Assembly: GCA_026182355.1 (NCBI GenBank)
Contig: JAPFBL010000103.1
Coordinates: forward strand, 2,046,001 to 2,110,000
Reading direction: 5' to 3'
Origin: Hermatobates lingyangjiaoensis
Taxonomy: Eukaryota > Arthropoda > Insecta > Hemiptera > Hermatobatidae
Length of the DNA: 64,000 nt
Position 1 is the stretch's first letter, and each line of letters opens with the position of its first letter. Under the pieces are notes generated by a model. The model did not search any database, was not told the origin of the DNA, and worked only from the letters and a program-made list of their open reading frames with translations. The position numbers were made by a program, and so were the translations under genes. Shown here piece by piece: positions 10,044-22,285 of this stretch.

Positions 10044-11916
10044 CGGTTTCTCTAATGTATGAAACGTAAAGAAAACTTGAAATGAGTCAATTCTAAGCAA
10101 TGTACAGACAAAATCATTCTTTTATTTATATAGATTTAATATGACTACAACCATGAATGATTCCTATAAATCAGTTAATATGTAAGAGTAACCAAATGTG
10201 GTAATATGAAATAAGCTAAAAAAATGTTTCAATTTGTATCAATATTTTTTAAAGTAAAGAAAGGGACTAACGTTTGTTATGAGCAAGCTGTTATCTTCCT
10301 ATTTGTATTCATTTGGACACTATCCTCCCATTTCTTTATGCAAAAGTTTACAAGAATGTGAGCTGACGCACCCCATTTGTTTCTTTGCAATATTCATGCA
10401 GATTTTTTTACTTGATGACTTAGCAAGGCGTGAAAGTAAGATTTAATTGCAATTTCGTTTTTTCATGTTCTTCCCTCTTTACTGACTTAACTAACTTTCC
10501 TTTTCCACTTGATTTATTAAGTCATTTTTAACTTTGATAATATTTAAGGTAGTTATACTTCATTTTATTGGTAAAATTTAAAATAACTGTAAGATTTTCA
10601 TTAAAAAGTTTTAAATTAATTTGAGTGCTTATTTGATATTTTTTTATTATAAATAATTTTATATCATAAAAATATATTTTATTATTATATTTATTTATTA
10701 TTATTTCAAAATTAATTATATGTAATATTTTGTATGAATATCCATTTTATGAGTACCAGTTATCTCTATTCAGTACCTTTGATTCGAACAATTGCCATCT
10801 ACATTAAATTTTATTAATGATATATCAATTTGATCGATTTTTGAGTTGTGCAATATTTAATACATTCTCACTTAAGTCGGTTAATGAAAGTGAATTCATT
10901 AGTGAACAAATATTGTTGAGTATTTAACTTCTTTAGGAAGAAGATAACAAAAGGTAGATCTTTCAAACAGTTATCGCATTAACCTGTTAGTTATATTTGT
11001 AAAAGATGTTCAGTTCAAAAAATTGTGGAAAATGATACTGTATTAATTATATTAATAAACTTATAATATTATTTTTTAAATATTAATAAAAAAACATGTT
11101 TATAAACTTTTATTTTTGAGGTCGTTACCGGTTGATCATATTTTTTTCTAGAGAGCCATAAATCTTGGTCTTTAATTTGAGGTATATATTACATCACTTA
11201 ATACCTTCACTGACATAATATATTGTACTGTACATACAAAAGTAAAGTGTACATAATATACTTATAATGTTAATCTAATTGACGGGAGTAGTACATTTTA
11301 TTAACATTAAGAGCTATGATTCATGTCATCCCACACCCTCTCTGTTTCTTAAATTAGTATTTAACTGTTATTGATAGTTAAATTTGCGTAGTCTATGTTT
11401 CAAGAGCCTGGCACAGTCAATCAGTTTCTATAAAAATTACTTACTTGCAGAAATAGAAAATTTTACTCATGCTAACCGTAAATTGGCATTTTTTTATAAT
11501 TTTTTTATCGAATTATGGTTAAGCAATAAAATGGCTATAAAATCGATAGATACTAGACAAATATTTTAATTTTGAAAATATGTGAAAACAAATTTTGAAT
11601 TACTTTATCAAGTTCTCCGTTAAAATTCTGATCCTCTACAATAAATGAAATCATTCATTAAGCATATGTGACAATTCCATACCACTGACCTCTTGTGCCG
11701 AAAATACAAAAACGATTGTAACTTGAAAAACACAGGTCAGGGTTCAAAGATTAGTATTTTCAAGTATGTTTCATTATAAAATCCAGATTTTGGTTTTCTG
11801 TCATATTTTCTGCCACCCCATGACACCGGGGGTTTTCACACCTCTTTTCTATCCCATTGATCAATCTCTATATGACACTTAAATAGTTTAGGTTAAAACC
11901 AAAATATTCATTCATC
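10044..11916. other. AT-rich non-coding DNA
   Basis: A more complex patch at 10290-10440 contains GCTGACG, TTTGCAATATTCATGCA and TGACTTAGCA, which resemble transcription-factor sites and may mark a conserved non-coding element. The rest is low-complexity AT. The 61-codon frame at 11384 has no support. Confidence 0.4.
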
Positions 11917-12655
11917 GAACGCAACAATTAGTATATTTATGCTGTTATCATAATTGATTCGTGTTTAGATCACTACATCCAAATTTATAATTGGACGTAA
12001 CCTATTTCCTTTATAAATCATGCAGTTCTGAGAGACAGAGGACGATGTATATAATTTGTGCTAAACAACGATCGCTGAGATTGTATTGGAGCATCATAAA
12101 CAACTGAAACTGAACACTACAATAACCACAATGGTTACAACTATGGTTAAATCATCAAAATCATAAAAGCCCTTGCGCTTTGTCTATGTCATGAGGTTGA
12201 ATACCAGAACACTACCAAGATAATGTTATTTTCTAATTCACATGATATGAAATAAAAATCAATGACTAAACTACAGTAAGACAATTCAGAACTAAGACTA
12301 ACATCTTTCAACCAAAACATCTGGTCTTCGTTAGAATCATACTCGATTTAAGTCACAGTGTTTTAATAATTCATTATATACCATTATATTATGTCAATAT
12401 TTCTTGTCTACAATAAATTTCTAGTTATTTTTCTAATACATTGTATAAATTACTGGGCTAACAGTTACTTGATTACTAAATTTGGTATTGAACTTATTTA
12501 CTTGAAGTATGACAGTAAATAAAGTATGTATGTTATTTAATTCTAAACACATTAAATAACACACACTTACTTATAATTATTCCGCGTTTTCGCTTCAGTG
12601 GGAGCACAACCTGACAAGGTACTGTGTACTCGTCACGTCAGGTACTGCGTGCTAA

Positions 12656-12688
12656 TCATTTAGAATGATTAGTAATCATTCTAAATGA
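12656..12688. repeat. Perfect 15-bp hairpin
   Basis: TCATTTAGAATGATT and its complement (12656-12670, 12674-12688) around a 3-base loop, just inside the left arm of the large inverted repeat. Confidence 0.75.
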
Positions 12689-13116
12689 GTTATTTAGTTG
12701 TAAGCCTAAAAATCCCCTAATAGTTGTAATACATAACATGATCATATGCTCGTGTTATAAAGATTATTTGAAGCCAATCTCCAAAGTACAGCTGCCTGTT
12801 ATAGTTCTGGAAGATTACTCCTTTATAAGTGATATACAGCATACGTGAATCACTTATACCCCACTACAGTGTAGCTGATCGTCAAAACGAGTTTAATAAC
12901 TGTTATACTTTATCCTTTACCTGTTGAGGATGTTATTTTCAGGATATTTTTTTTTGTGAAACCATAATCTAAAGAATCGAAATAAATTCTTCACAAAAGT
13001 CAAAATTTTTCATCTCTAAGATTTAATTATACTTTTTTTTTTGTCGGATACCAATCTGAAGAGAATTTCTAATTTTTCACAGTCAATTTCCGTTTAAGTT
13101 CATGAATCTATGTATT

Positions 13117-13335
13117 TTAAATATTGTTTAATATTATATTTTTAGTGGCAATACCAATTAAAATGTTATCTGCAAATGCAAGTAATTCAACTAAGGGGAC
13201 TATTCTCTCCAATAATACAATGTAAATAATGATCAGAAGCCGTGGTCCTCTGCAGCATCCCTGAGGGCGCATCCCTTCCTTTTCCTTTGTGTCTCTTTTT
13301 ACGAATTTTGTAACAAAAATAATGTTTCTCTTCAT
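13117..13335 (-). pseudogene. Reverse-transcriptase fragment of a non-LTR retroelement
   Basis: The minus frame contains LLAFADNILIGIATKN, which lines up with the reverse-transcriptase palm motif (YADD region followed by a hydrophobic stretch and IGR-like residues). Upstream RPQGCCRGPRLL resembles the RQG..LSP.LF motif. The catalytic pair is altered (ADN in place of ADD) and only some 70 codons remain, so it is dead. It lies in the spacer of the large inverted repeat. Confidence 0.45.
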
Positions 13336-15494
13336 AATATATTTTGTGATTATCAGTAACAGATTTTCGTGCAGTTGTTTCTAACCATTTGAAGTCAGAT
13401 TGGTTAGTACGATACAGATTTAAAAACTCCTACTTACCCATTAATATCCATTAATTTTAAATTAAACTTCATTTTAATTAAACTTACCCATTAATCAGTG
13501 GTAACTGATTTAAAAATTTATTCTATAAAGATTTTTCCATTGCAAAATTTATTTGCAAACAAACTATTTGGTATACTTTGTATTGCCCAAAGGTCATTTG
13601 AATCAAATATTGAGGAATAAGTCATATATTTTTTATCATGAAAAAACCATATCAACAATAAAATTGATAGGGATCATTAACTTCCAATGAACAAATTAAT
13701 ACTACATCTAATTAAAAACTAAAAAAATTAAAACTTGTAATAATACTAAAAAAATTTGCAATAAAAGTTTATTTATTTAGTAGTAAATTTTACTACTTTT
13801 AGTAAAAGGCTCTTGTAGTAAAATTTCAATATTTCTGTATCAATAGCAATTTGTAGTTTTACAATCGATATGAAATAAGAGTGAAAAATTTTAATTTCAT
13901 TTGTCTTTTGGAAGTTTGTTCTGAAATCTTAACATGTTTATTTTTTCAGGTGTAAAATTTTAAATTTTGATTAAAATTGTAGAATGAACTTGAATCAATT
14001 CTATTGGGGAAAATAAAGTTAACGAGTATTATGCACATATTACATTCGATGAAATTAGCTTGAAATCAACATCAAAAACAATGTTAAAGATACTGAGTAA
14101 AACAACTCAATTCATCTAGTTTTTTTTGCTAAAGTAATAGTGGAAAAAATAAATTCAGGCTTCAAATAGTATAGGCTGAATGAAATTGGTGTGCCCTTTA
14201 ACTGCAGTGTGCCTTCAAAGAAACTTAAAAGCCCTTAAGCCAGCTAAAGGATTGTGAGCGTTATGCCAACTTTAACCAAGTTGTGTAGTTCACAATCAAT
14301 CACTACAGATCGTGCATAACAATGGTGGTTATATTATATATAAATATCGACAAAGTACACAGTACCTTGTCAGGTTGTGCTCCCACTAAAGCGAAAACGC
14401 GAAATAATTATAAGTAAGCGTGTGTTATTTAATATGTTTAGAATTAAATAACAAACATACTTTATTGACTGTCACACTTTAAGTAAATAAGTTCAATATC
14501 AAATTTAGTAATCAAGTAACTGTTAGCCCAGCAATTTATACAATGTATTAGAAAAATAACTAGGAATTTATTGCAGACAAGAAATATTGACATAATATAA
14601 TGGTATATAATGAATTATTAAAACACAGTGACTTAAATCGAGTATGATTCTAACGAAGACCAGATGGTTTGGTTGAAAGATGTTAGTCTTATTTCTGAAT
14701 TGTCTTACTGTAGTTTAGTCGTTGATTTTTATTTCATATCATGTGAATTAGAAAATAACATTATCTTAGTAGAGTTCTGGTATTCAACCTCATGACATAG
14801 ACAAAGCGCAAGGGCTTTTATGATTTTGATGATTTAACCGTAGTTGTAACCATTGTGGTTATTGTAGTGTTCAGTTACAGTTGTTATGATGCTCCAATAC
14901 AATCTCAGCGATCGTTGTTTAGCACCAATGATATCCATGGTCTTTCTCTCCGGACGGCATGATTTATCAAGCAAATAGGTTACGTCCAATTATAAATTTG
15001 GATTCATTGATCTAAACACGAAGCAATTATGATAACGGTATCATAATTACTATAATTATATTACTATTACTATTGGTATAAATATACTAATTTTTTGTTG
15101 CGTTCAATTATTCGCAATTCATGTTGGTACTTTGTTTTAATGAATACTCGATACGCCTTCAGTTTAATTGCCATTGCTTTGATCGAGGTTTTTGATTAGC
15201 ACTAGACTTAACTTCGGCTACACCGAGGGAAGGACAAATAAACCCTTACCTTTTACTATTATATACAATAATAACAGTTTAGTGGAGAGAAAAATAAATT
15301 TTCTATCAAGAGCCTGGAAAACAAGCAACCAGCATTAATTTAAAATGAAAGTTCTTTGTAATTATTCTATCTTTGTAATTAAAAAGAAAATTCATAAGTA
15401 AGGTTTGATAAATGAGGACTTTTGTCGCAGCACCTCTCGCTTTATCACTGCTAGACATGCAGGTAGCCTCGTTAGCCTTATCAGTAATTGTTAC

Positions 15495-15662
15495 CTGCAT
15501 CATTTCAATCAATTCGGCCGCATCAACCTCCTTTGTGTCCTTGCTCTCCCCTTCTTTCAGCTTGTCTAACATATGCGATATATTCTCCAATACTCTCTCA
15601 GAGCTTTCAAGCTTCGAGAAGTTGGTTCTGAACATTTTCAACACTGCTTCTTTTACAACAAA
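15495..15662 (-). CDS. Candidate internal exon, unknown helical protein
   Basis: On the minus strand the acceptor TTTTGTTTTCAG precedes a 168-nt segment encoding exactly 56 residues (FVVKEAVLKMFRTNF... ending AELIEMMQ). It is followed by CAG|GTAACA, a good donor, and both junctions are phase 0. The frame stays open past that donor for another stretch with coding-like composition (VTITDKANEATCMSSSDKAR), so a longer exon reaching about 15420 is possible. The protein looks amphipathic, helical and charged. Joined to the 5574-5659 candidate the frame is kept. I do not recognise the family. Confidence 0.55.
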
Positions 15663-15699
15663 CTGAAAACAAAATATTCACCTTAATTTTATAAACAGT

Positions 15700-16310
15700 T
15701 ATAGCAAGAACTTTCTAGTATATACAAATAACATCAAATAAAACATATCAGTTAAAAACGACTCCGTTAATAAAATATAACTCATATATTCGTATAATAT
15801 AAAATAAACATGACTGTATACAGGTGATATTCCTTTAGATTTCTGCTAAAGAAGAGCAGATTATTACGAATGCTTTATTTATATAGTTTTCATTTATTTG
15901 TGAAAATGGTGTTTTTCATTTTTCTTAGCTATAACTTAATGATCGCACAATTGTTTCATAAAAGATGGTTATATAGAGAGTTTTCTCAAAATAAATCTAC
16001 AGAGAAGAGAGCAAGATATACCGATTAATAAAAAATAAAAGCGTGTTAATAAAGCAACTAATTCTTTATAATAAAATATTTCATTCTTTTATCTGAGTTA
16101 ACTTTTACCTTACCAAAAAATAAACTTATACTACAATGTCAGGTAAAACTAAATTAAGACAAAACAATTACTACTGATAACTACTTTTACATTTATTTAC
16201 CCTCTAAATTAAGTTACTAATAATAATTATGAAAATAATGCATTTGGGTCAAAGTTTTCTAATCGGAGTTATACAGATTTGCAACGAAAATACACATTTT
16301 GAGGTATCTG
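15700..16310. other. AT-rich non-coding DNA
   Basis: Probably intron upstream of the 15495-15662 exon on the minus strand. No feature was recognised. Confidence 0.5.
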
Positions 16311-16582
16311 AGTTCAATACAAAATTTAGTAATCAACTAACTGTTAGCCCTGCCATTTATATAATGGATTAGGAAAAATAATGAGAAATTTATTACAAAT
16401 CAATAAAATTTATTGTACATATTTAATATTTACATAATATAATGATACATAATGAATTATTAAAACTACAGTGGCTTAAATCAAGTATGACTCTGACGAA
16501 GACCAGATGTTTTGGTTGAAAGATGTTAGTTTTATTTCTGAATTGTCTTACTGTAGTTTAGTCCTTGAATTTTATTTCATAT
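16311..16582 (+). repeat. Family W, solo partial copy
   Basis: Matches the right arm of the large inverted repeat over about 14488-14752, same orientation. It preserves the hairpin core better than the arms do: CTGACGA (16493-16499), stem GACCA/TGGTT and GAAA (16518-16521). The arm at 14650 has mutated CTG to CTA. Confidence 0.8.
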
Positions 16583-16597
16583 GTTTAAGGTGAAATT

Positions 16598-16600
16598 TTG

Positions 16601-16635
<35 letters not shown>

Positions 16636-16685
16636 CTCTCTCCTCTCTCTCTCCTCTCTCTCTCCTCTCTCTCTCTCCTCTCTCT

Positions 16686-16741
<56 letters not shown>

Positions 16742-16745
16742 TTCT
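16598..16745. repeat. (CT)n microsatellite
   Basis: About 140 bp of CT/TCTC units with single-base interruptions. The three overlapping minus frames of Arg/Glu repeats are artefacts. It abuts the end of the W copy. Confidence 0.97.
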
Positions 16746-16847
16746 CCATACAATGAAGAAAATATGATCCATACATATTGTTGTGATATGATCATTATAA
16801 AGACTTGTGTTTACAAAGTATAACTGTTTAAATGTACCTAAATGATT

Positions 16848-17010
16848 TCACAACAATCACGTTTAATAGGAATCAATGTGTAAATCACAGTATGCCATAG
16901 TGAAAGATACTAGTTTGTTCGACCATTAAAAGTTCTTGCCATTCCTCAAACACTTACTGTTCTTTTGAGACTTTGACAAGAACTTTTATTGTACGAAACG
17001 TAATACTATT
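16848..17010. repeat. Diverged FB1-like foldback
   Basis: Starts GATTTCACAACAATCACG, comparable with the FB1 edge GATTTCACATAAACACG. Inside are inverted AAAAGTTCTTG and CAAGAACTTTT segments and a terminal GAAACGT. The CTGANGA half is not well preserved. Confidence 0.45.
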
Positions 17011-18220
17011 CATGAATGTCAAATTAACTGTATATTCTTATATCCGGCACACTAGTGAGCACAAATGTTATTTGAATACTCGAGAATTATAATGATAATT
17101 TTAAATTCAAAGGGAATGAGGTAGAGAGTAGATATGATATCTATTAGAAGGCATAACATTTGTAAGTGGGTTATGCGGTGAAATCAATTGACTGTCGTTT
17201 AAGATAACAAGCTGTAAATACAAGACGAGGGAGTGCCATGGCCGAAGGCTCCTCAGAGATGTAGACTGCTATTTCTTTTAATAAGCCTATCTAATTTCTA
17301 TACTAGTTGTAGAACAGCACAAATTATTGGCCTCCGGCTATACATATGTTATTATTATGAACATTGTAGTAACCTCGAAATGTAGATTTGTACATCAGTC
17401 AAAATGTACCTCAAAAAGTCAAAATGTACATTTAAAGCATACAACTTTCATCTATTTGACTTAAATGTTTGATCTGGTGAGGTACGAGTATCTGAAAACT
17501 GATTCATAAAAACATAGTGTTAACACAGTTATTGAATTAAACAGTTATTTCTATATACTTTTTTGATACAAATAACAATAATAAATAAAACAATAAATTA
17601 ATTCTAGAAGGTTTAGTTCAAATAAACAAATTACATATCGGCAAACGTTTTCCCAAAAATATTGACCACTCTCAAGGCCAAAAAAATTTATTTCCTTTGA
17701 AACAAAAAAATATAGATGTATTTTTGTTTAAATGTATGTTTGTTTCTTTATTAATGCGAATTAAACATGTTTTATTCTTGAGTGTGTATGACGATGTATT
17801 TAGAAAAACGCCAACTGATATCTAATTTGTTTATTTGAACGAAACCTCAAGCATTAATTTATTACTATTAAAGTATCTAATTACTATATAACCACCGTAA
17901 CTGGACGATCACAAATTTCATCACAATAATTAATGGAATAATTACAAATGTTTTAACTTCTATCCTTGTTGATCGTCTCCAAATAAAGTAACCAAAGCAA
18001 AAAAGTTAGTAATGAAACGAGAGAAATATTGAAGTAACCGAAATAATCAATATCCAAATTTATTGTAACCACAATTTAGATCACATGGTTTGTGGGAGAA
18101 TGAAGAAGGTATTCTTCATATAAATCAGGAGTTTTTAATTAGGAGACGCTGTGAACTGTTTTCGTAATACATCGATCTATATTAAAAGTACTTTACACTA
18201 TGTTAAAACCGGTAATGGCG
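17011..18220. other. AT-rich non-coding DNA
   Basis: About 17210-17345 is somewhat more complex but shows no frame or splice signals. No repeat was recognised. Confidence 0.45.
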
Positions 18221-18224
18221 CTAA

Positions 18225-18998
18225 TTTTATTTTATTTAAGCAAATTATAGTGATTGTGAAAAAATTCTATTACGAGATTTTGACGGAATTACATGTTTTG
18301 GGTTCCCAGAAGTTGTTTTATGAAGTTCTTTAAATGATGTCTGTGTGTGGGTGATTATGTATCCAACGTTTGTTACGCTACGATCCAGAATCTTGAATGG
18401 ATAAAGTTGATATTTTACATGAAAATTGGACACACATTATACATGATCCTTATTGTTTGGGAGGAGTTATGCATGACGAGAAAGTCACTTTTTTTGCCAA
18501 AAACCTCTGTTTCTGACTACTTTTTTTTTCTCCTTATCTACTAACTCTACAGATTCTAAAATTTGGCATTATCTTTGAGGTTACAAATTCAATAAACGAA
18601 AAATATATTCATATTTTAAAACAAAGGGAAATATTTTTTTTTGACTACCGTTTAAGGGATCTAAATGAAACTATAGCTAAAAGTAGAACATTCTACGGAG
18701 AATGAGTTGAGATAAATTTTTTAAAAATTACATTCACTAAATGGCCAATACAGTATATTTTCCGTTTTAGGAAAAAATTGTTTTGACGCTAAACAGCTCA
18801 TTAAAAAATTATAAAAACTTGCACAAAGATAGAACAAAAATCTTATAAAACAATATTATAAAAATTTAAGAAAAAAATTCATAAAAAACAATTTATGAAA
18901 TTTTAATCACAGCAAATAGCAATAACGCTATAAAAACTGATTGTTTATCCTAGACTAAGGGATCACCTGCTATACTTGTCGAATTTATTGATTTTTAC
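18225..18998 (+). repeat. X module, copy A1
   Basis: An ordered set of landmarks is shared with the other X copies: ATAGTGATCGTGAAAAAATT, GACGGAATTACATGTTTTG, GATGATGTCTGTGTG, CGGTCCAGAATCTT, CATGATGGGAAAGTCAC, TTTTGACGCTAAACGGCTC and CTAGACTAAGGGATCACC. There are no terminal inverted repeats of a known transposon class and no intact frame. It is followed directly by a partial second unit. Confidence 0.8.
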
Positions 18999-19195
18999 TT
19001 TACTATAAGTAAAGTAGTATAGTGATCGTGAAAAAATTCTATCTCAAGATATTGAGGGAATTATATCTTTTGAGGACTAAAAGTTCTTTTATGATGTTTT
19101 TGCGATGATGTCTGTGTGTGTGTTAGCATTCCTTGTTACCATGCCACGGTCCAGAATCTTCGATGGATCAAGTTGGTATTTTACACAAAAGTTAA
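18999..19195 (+). repeat. X module, copy A2 (first quarter only)
   Basis: Begins with the X start signature TTTACTTTACTATAAGTAAA and follows the X consensus until AAGTTGGTATTTTACAC, then breaks off. It is in tandem with A1. Confidence 0.8.
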
Positions 19196-19795
19196 TGTAT
19201 TAATAATCAATAATAAGTAATTATGTTGAAACAACAAATGTTTTTTTTAAAAAAAGCAATAACACTGGATGTTTTATGGTCTTTTTGTGGTTTTATTTTT
19301 ACTGTATTTTTGGTGTTTGATGCTTTTTGTTTTTTGTTTTTTTTTTTGTTTCTGTTGGTTGATATTCCGTGGATGTATTTCTTCTGCACTATTATGTCGT
19401 TAATAAATTGTTTTTTAGCTTTGAAAATGCCAAGTAATTTTTGGCGATCTTTAAACCAAAATCCCCAAGAACCCCTTCTTTGAACTTTATAAATCAGTGA
19501 TCGAGAAGTTATATCAATATCGTATTATAGGGATAACATTATTAACTGTGTTTTTTTAATTTATCTAATTGTTAGTGTGCCGCCAAGTTCTTAAATTATT
19601 AAAAGTGTGCTGTGACGAAAAGGAAATATTGAGTATCATTGGTTTAGATTAAAGAACTCTAGAAAACAACTACCTTGAAGTGAAAATAATCTGTTTTAAG
19701 AATACAAGTTTTATGTTGTACAGTATAAAGTACAGCTTTGACAATTTCGTTTTTCAGCGTTGGCCACTCTATTTCAACTGTGATTTATTAAAACA
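19196..19795. other. AT-rich non-coding DNA
   Basis: An 86-codon plus frame at 19223-19483 is hydrophobic only because the DNA is T-rich, and has no recognisable motif. Confidence 0.5.
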
Positions 19796-19799
19796 CGTG

Positions 19800-19935
19800 G
19801 AATTTCGTTTGTGCCTGTTTGTATGCTGGCTTGTGGAGGGGATGGGTGGGGGAGATGACGTCACTGCCTGGTACCCGTTGATTCCTTCAGTAATGGCTAA
19901 CACGTCAGTGGGCTTGCATCAACTTGATTAATAGC
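19800..19935. promoter_or_regulatory. Possible cis-regulatory element with a perfect CRE
   Basis: A GC-richer island in AT-rich DNA. It contains the palindromic CREB/ATF site TGACGTCA at 19856-19863, a G-rich GGGTGGGGG just upstream, CACGTCAG further on and TTGATTAAT near the end. These are sequence matches to known site types only. Enhancer or promoter activity is inferred. Confidence 0.3.
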
Positions 19936-20215
19936 TACATTAAACGAGTGTTCCTTCTATACGCAAGGCAAATCCATAATGTTGTAATCACCAAGGAGAC
20001 TGAAAATTAACAATTTGAAATCAAGATGAACTAAATGAAAGTAAATATAAAACTGCATTTTATCGCATTTCCAAATATTGGATTAAAACTTTGATCGCCT
20101 CTAAACTCGAAAATGTAAAACACCAATGTAGTCTCCATTGTCAGGGTCGACAAACAACTATCCTTTACAATTAAATGGAATTAAAAACTTCAAGAACCAA
20201 AGTAAATGTCGAAAG

Positions 20216-20252
20216 TGTTATATATCATTTTCAAGTAAAATGATATATAACA
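20216..20252. repeat. Perfect 16-bp hairpin
   Basis: TGTTATATATCATTTT (20216-20231) and its complement (20237-20252) around a 5-base loop. No adjacent element was recognised. Confidence 0.75.
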
Positions 20253-21050
20253 ATATCACGTTTTTTTATTTTCATTTTTTGAATTTTTTTTTCCTCTATT
20301 AAGACAGTTTGAGGAAGAGAAAAAATAGGATAACCCTTGGTGGTTATGACTTAAATTATCATTTCGGGAAATATATCTCCATCATACATTTTCATTGTAG
20401 CTGCTGTAATGTATTAAATGCAACACTGAAATGTGTTTGAATATCCTTTTAATGTTAAATTATCTATTAAATAATATATTATATTTCGTAAGTAAATATT
20501 TACTAATTCTAAATTTATTGTTTCATTAATTGTATTTAACAAAGTCGACAAGATTTCTCTTTTAAGCAAATGACTAGTGATAACTGTATTTTCAGTCTAA
20601 CTTTAAATTTATTTAATAATTAAAAATAATTTCAGACTTAAATAAATATTACCCTCTATATAACATTATTAATCAATTTATAAAGGAAAACCTCAAAAAC
20701 CTTATTAAACTGCTTGTCGGTTTAATAAATTTTGTATAAATAGGCAATAATTATCTGTTTTCAATAAGAATTGTATAATTATTTGAGTATACACCTAGAG
20801 GCGGGTTGGCTGTCACCGTTAATGAAACATAAGCAGTTCTCAGGACTTGTTAATACTTTTTAGATTTGTTAATAATTCCATCCGTGATGGCTATTTATGT
20901 CTAGCATATTTTTAAAAATTTTATTTTTAATTTTAAAATTTTATTTTTTAAATAGATATATTTTTTAATCATCTATTTGATATAGTCTCTAATTGATATT
21001 GGTCATTCAATAAAATTATATCTATTGGACTGAGGATAAAACAAGTTGAA
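20253..21050. other. AT-rich non-coding DNA
   Basis: Only low-complexity AT and a small complex patch near 20800-20850. No gene or repeat was recognised. Confidence 0.5.
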
Positions 21051-21054
21051 TTAA

Positions 21055-21178
21055 TGTAACTTACTTTTTTTGTCGACAACCTGTTTTGAGACAATATTTT
21101 TTTTCTCCTTCTACTAATTCTAGAGTTTTGAAATGTTGGCATTACCTTTGAGACTACAAATCAATATGTGAACGATTT
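21055..21178 (+). repeat. X module fragment
   Basis: Matches the middle of the X module (CTTACTTTTTTTGTCGACAAC through CTTTGAGACTACAAATCAAT) and is duplicated closely at 21752-21868. This suggests a local duplication or a second truncated insertion. Confidence 0.7.
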
Positions 21179-21420
21179 TCATTAATGGAGGGGGGTTCCC
21201 ATAAGAGGAGGGTGCAGCCGGTGCCCCGCACCAGGGTCCATAAGAATCTAGGAGGCCCATGAATATCAAAATTAAAAATTGAAATGTTCAATTACGTATG
21301 AATTTTTTCATTATTGAATTGAAGAAGAAAGCGAATTAGAGTGCACTGTTACAACCATTACTCCTTATTCTCCAGGGTTGCCAGCTTGCCACTTTTTGAT
21401 TCAACTTCGTCAAGCTTTAC
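21179..21420. other. Unassigned insert between X copies
   Basis: Contains a G/C-rich stretch (GGTGCCCCGCACCAGGGTCC) and no open frame. It may be a decayed DNA transposon, but I could not find its ends. Confidence 0.3.
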
Positions 21421-21477
21421 TTCTTTTTAGTTTTTAGCATTAAAACATACCTGGTTTGCATTTTACTGTAAGTTGGC

Positions 21478-22285
21478 TCTTTTGCTTTACAATAAGTAAA
21501 ATACAGTAATCGTGAAGAAATTTGATCTCGAGATTTTGACGGAATTACATGTTTTGGGGTCGTTTATTACACAGAAGTCGTTTTTATAAAGTTTTTCCAA
21601 TAAAACGTGTGTGGGTGGATGGGTGAATATGTATCCAAAGTTTGTGGCCACGCTACGGTCCAGAATCTTAGATGGATCAAATTGATATTTTATACAAAAA
21701 TGGGCCCCATAGAGTAGATCCCTATTGTTTGGGAGCAATTATGAATGATGATTAACTTACTTTTTTTGTCAACAACCTGTTTTGAGACAATATTTTTTTT
21801 TCTCCTAAACTACTAATTCTAGAGTTTTGAAATATTGGCATTGTCTTTGAGACTACAAATCAATTTAAAACCTCCTCAGATTTTTAAAACAACGGGACAT
21901 TTTTTTTCTATAAAATGTAAAAATTTTGACTTATAATTAAATCTGAAAGCTTGTGAGAGCAATACAATCCGTACCGTTTAAGGGGTAAATTAAAGTACTC
22001 CAAAAAATAGAACTTTATATGGAGGATGAATTGAGATGATTTTTTTCAAATTGCATTTACATGACTTACATGAATTAAAGTACATGACATGTTTTCAGAA
22101 AATGTTTTTTGACGCTAAACCTCTCATAAAAAAAAAACGAAGAAATTTTGCCCAAATATACCCAAACAATAAATTAACAATTTATAAAAAAAAATCATGA
22201 AGTTTCAAATACGGCAAAGAGCAATAAAGTTATAAGAACTGAATATTATTCTTGGACTAATGGTTTAGTTGCTATACTTGTATTT
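21478..22285 (+). repeat. X module, copy B
   Basis: Starts with a mutated signature (GCTTTACAATAAGTAAAATA) and follows the X landmark order to CTTGGACTAATGG. It is more diverged than copies C1 and C2. The minus frame at 21487-21738 reads across this repeat and is not a gene. It leads straight into a Y module. Confidence 0.8.

Larger units (their letters stand above)
11917..15105. repeat. Large inverted repeat (family W), 0.7-kb arms
   Basis: The left arm (11917-12630, 714 bp) and right arm (14354-15105, 752 bp) are close reverse complements with a few indels. Their inner ends read GACAAGGTACTGTGTACT and complement. The spacer is 1,723 bp. Both arms include an FB1-like hairpin segment (12270-12340 and 14645-14740). 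A third, solo copy of that part lies at 16311-16582. It is either a transposon with long terminal inverted repeats or two opposed insertions of one element. Confidence 0.85.

Noticed and set aside
15412..15666. Plus-strand 84-codon hydrophobic frame
   Set aside because: It is the antisense of the minus-strand exon candidate, which has better splice sites and composition. Both cannot be coding, and the plus frame has no supporting signal.
16572..16795. Three overlapping Arg/Glu-repeat reading frames on the minus strand
   Set aside because: They are translations of a (CT)n microsatellite in different frames.
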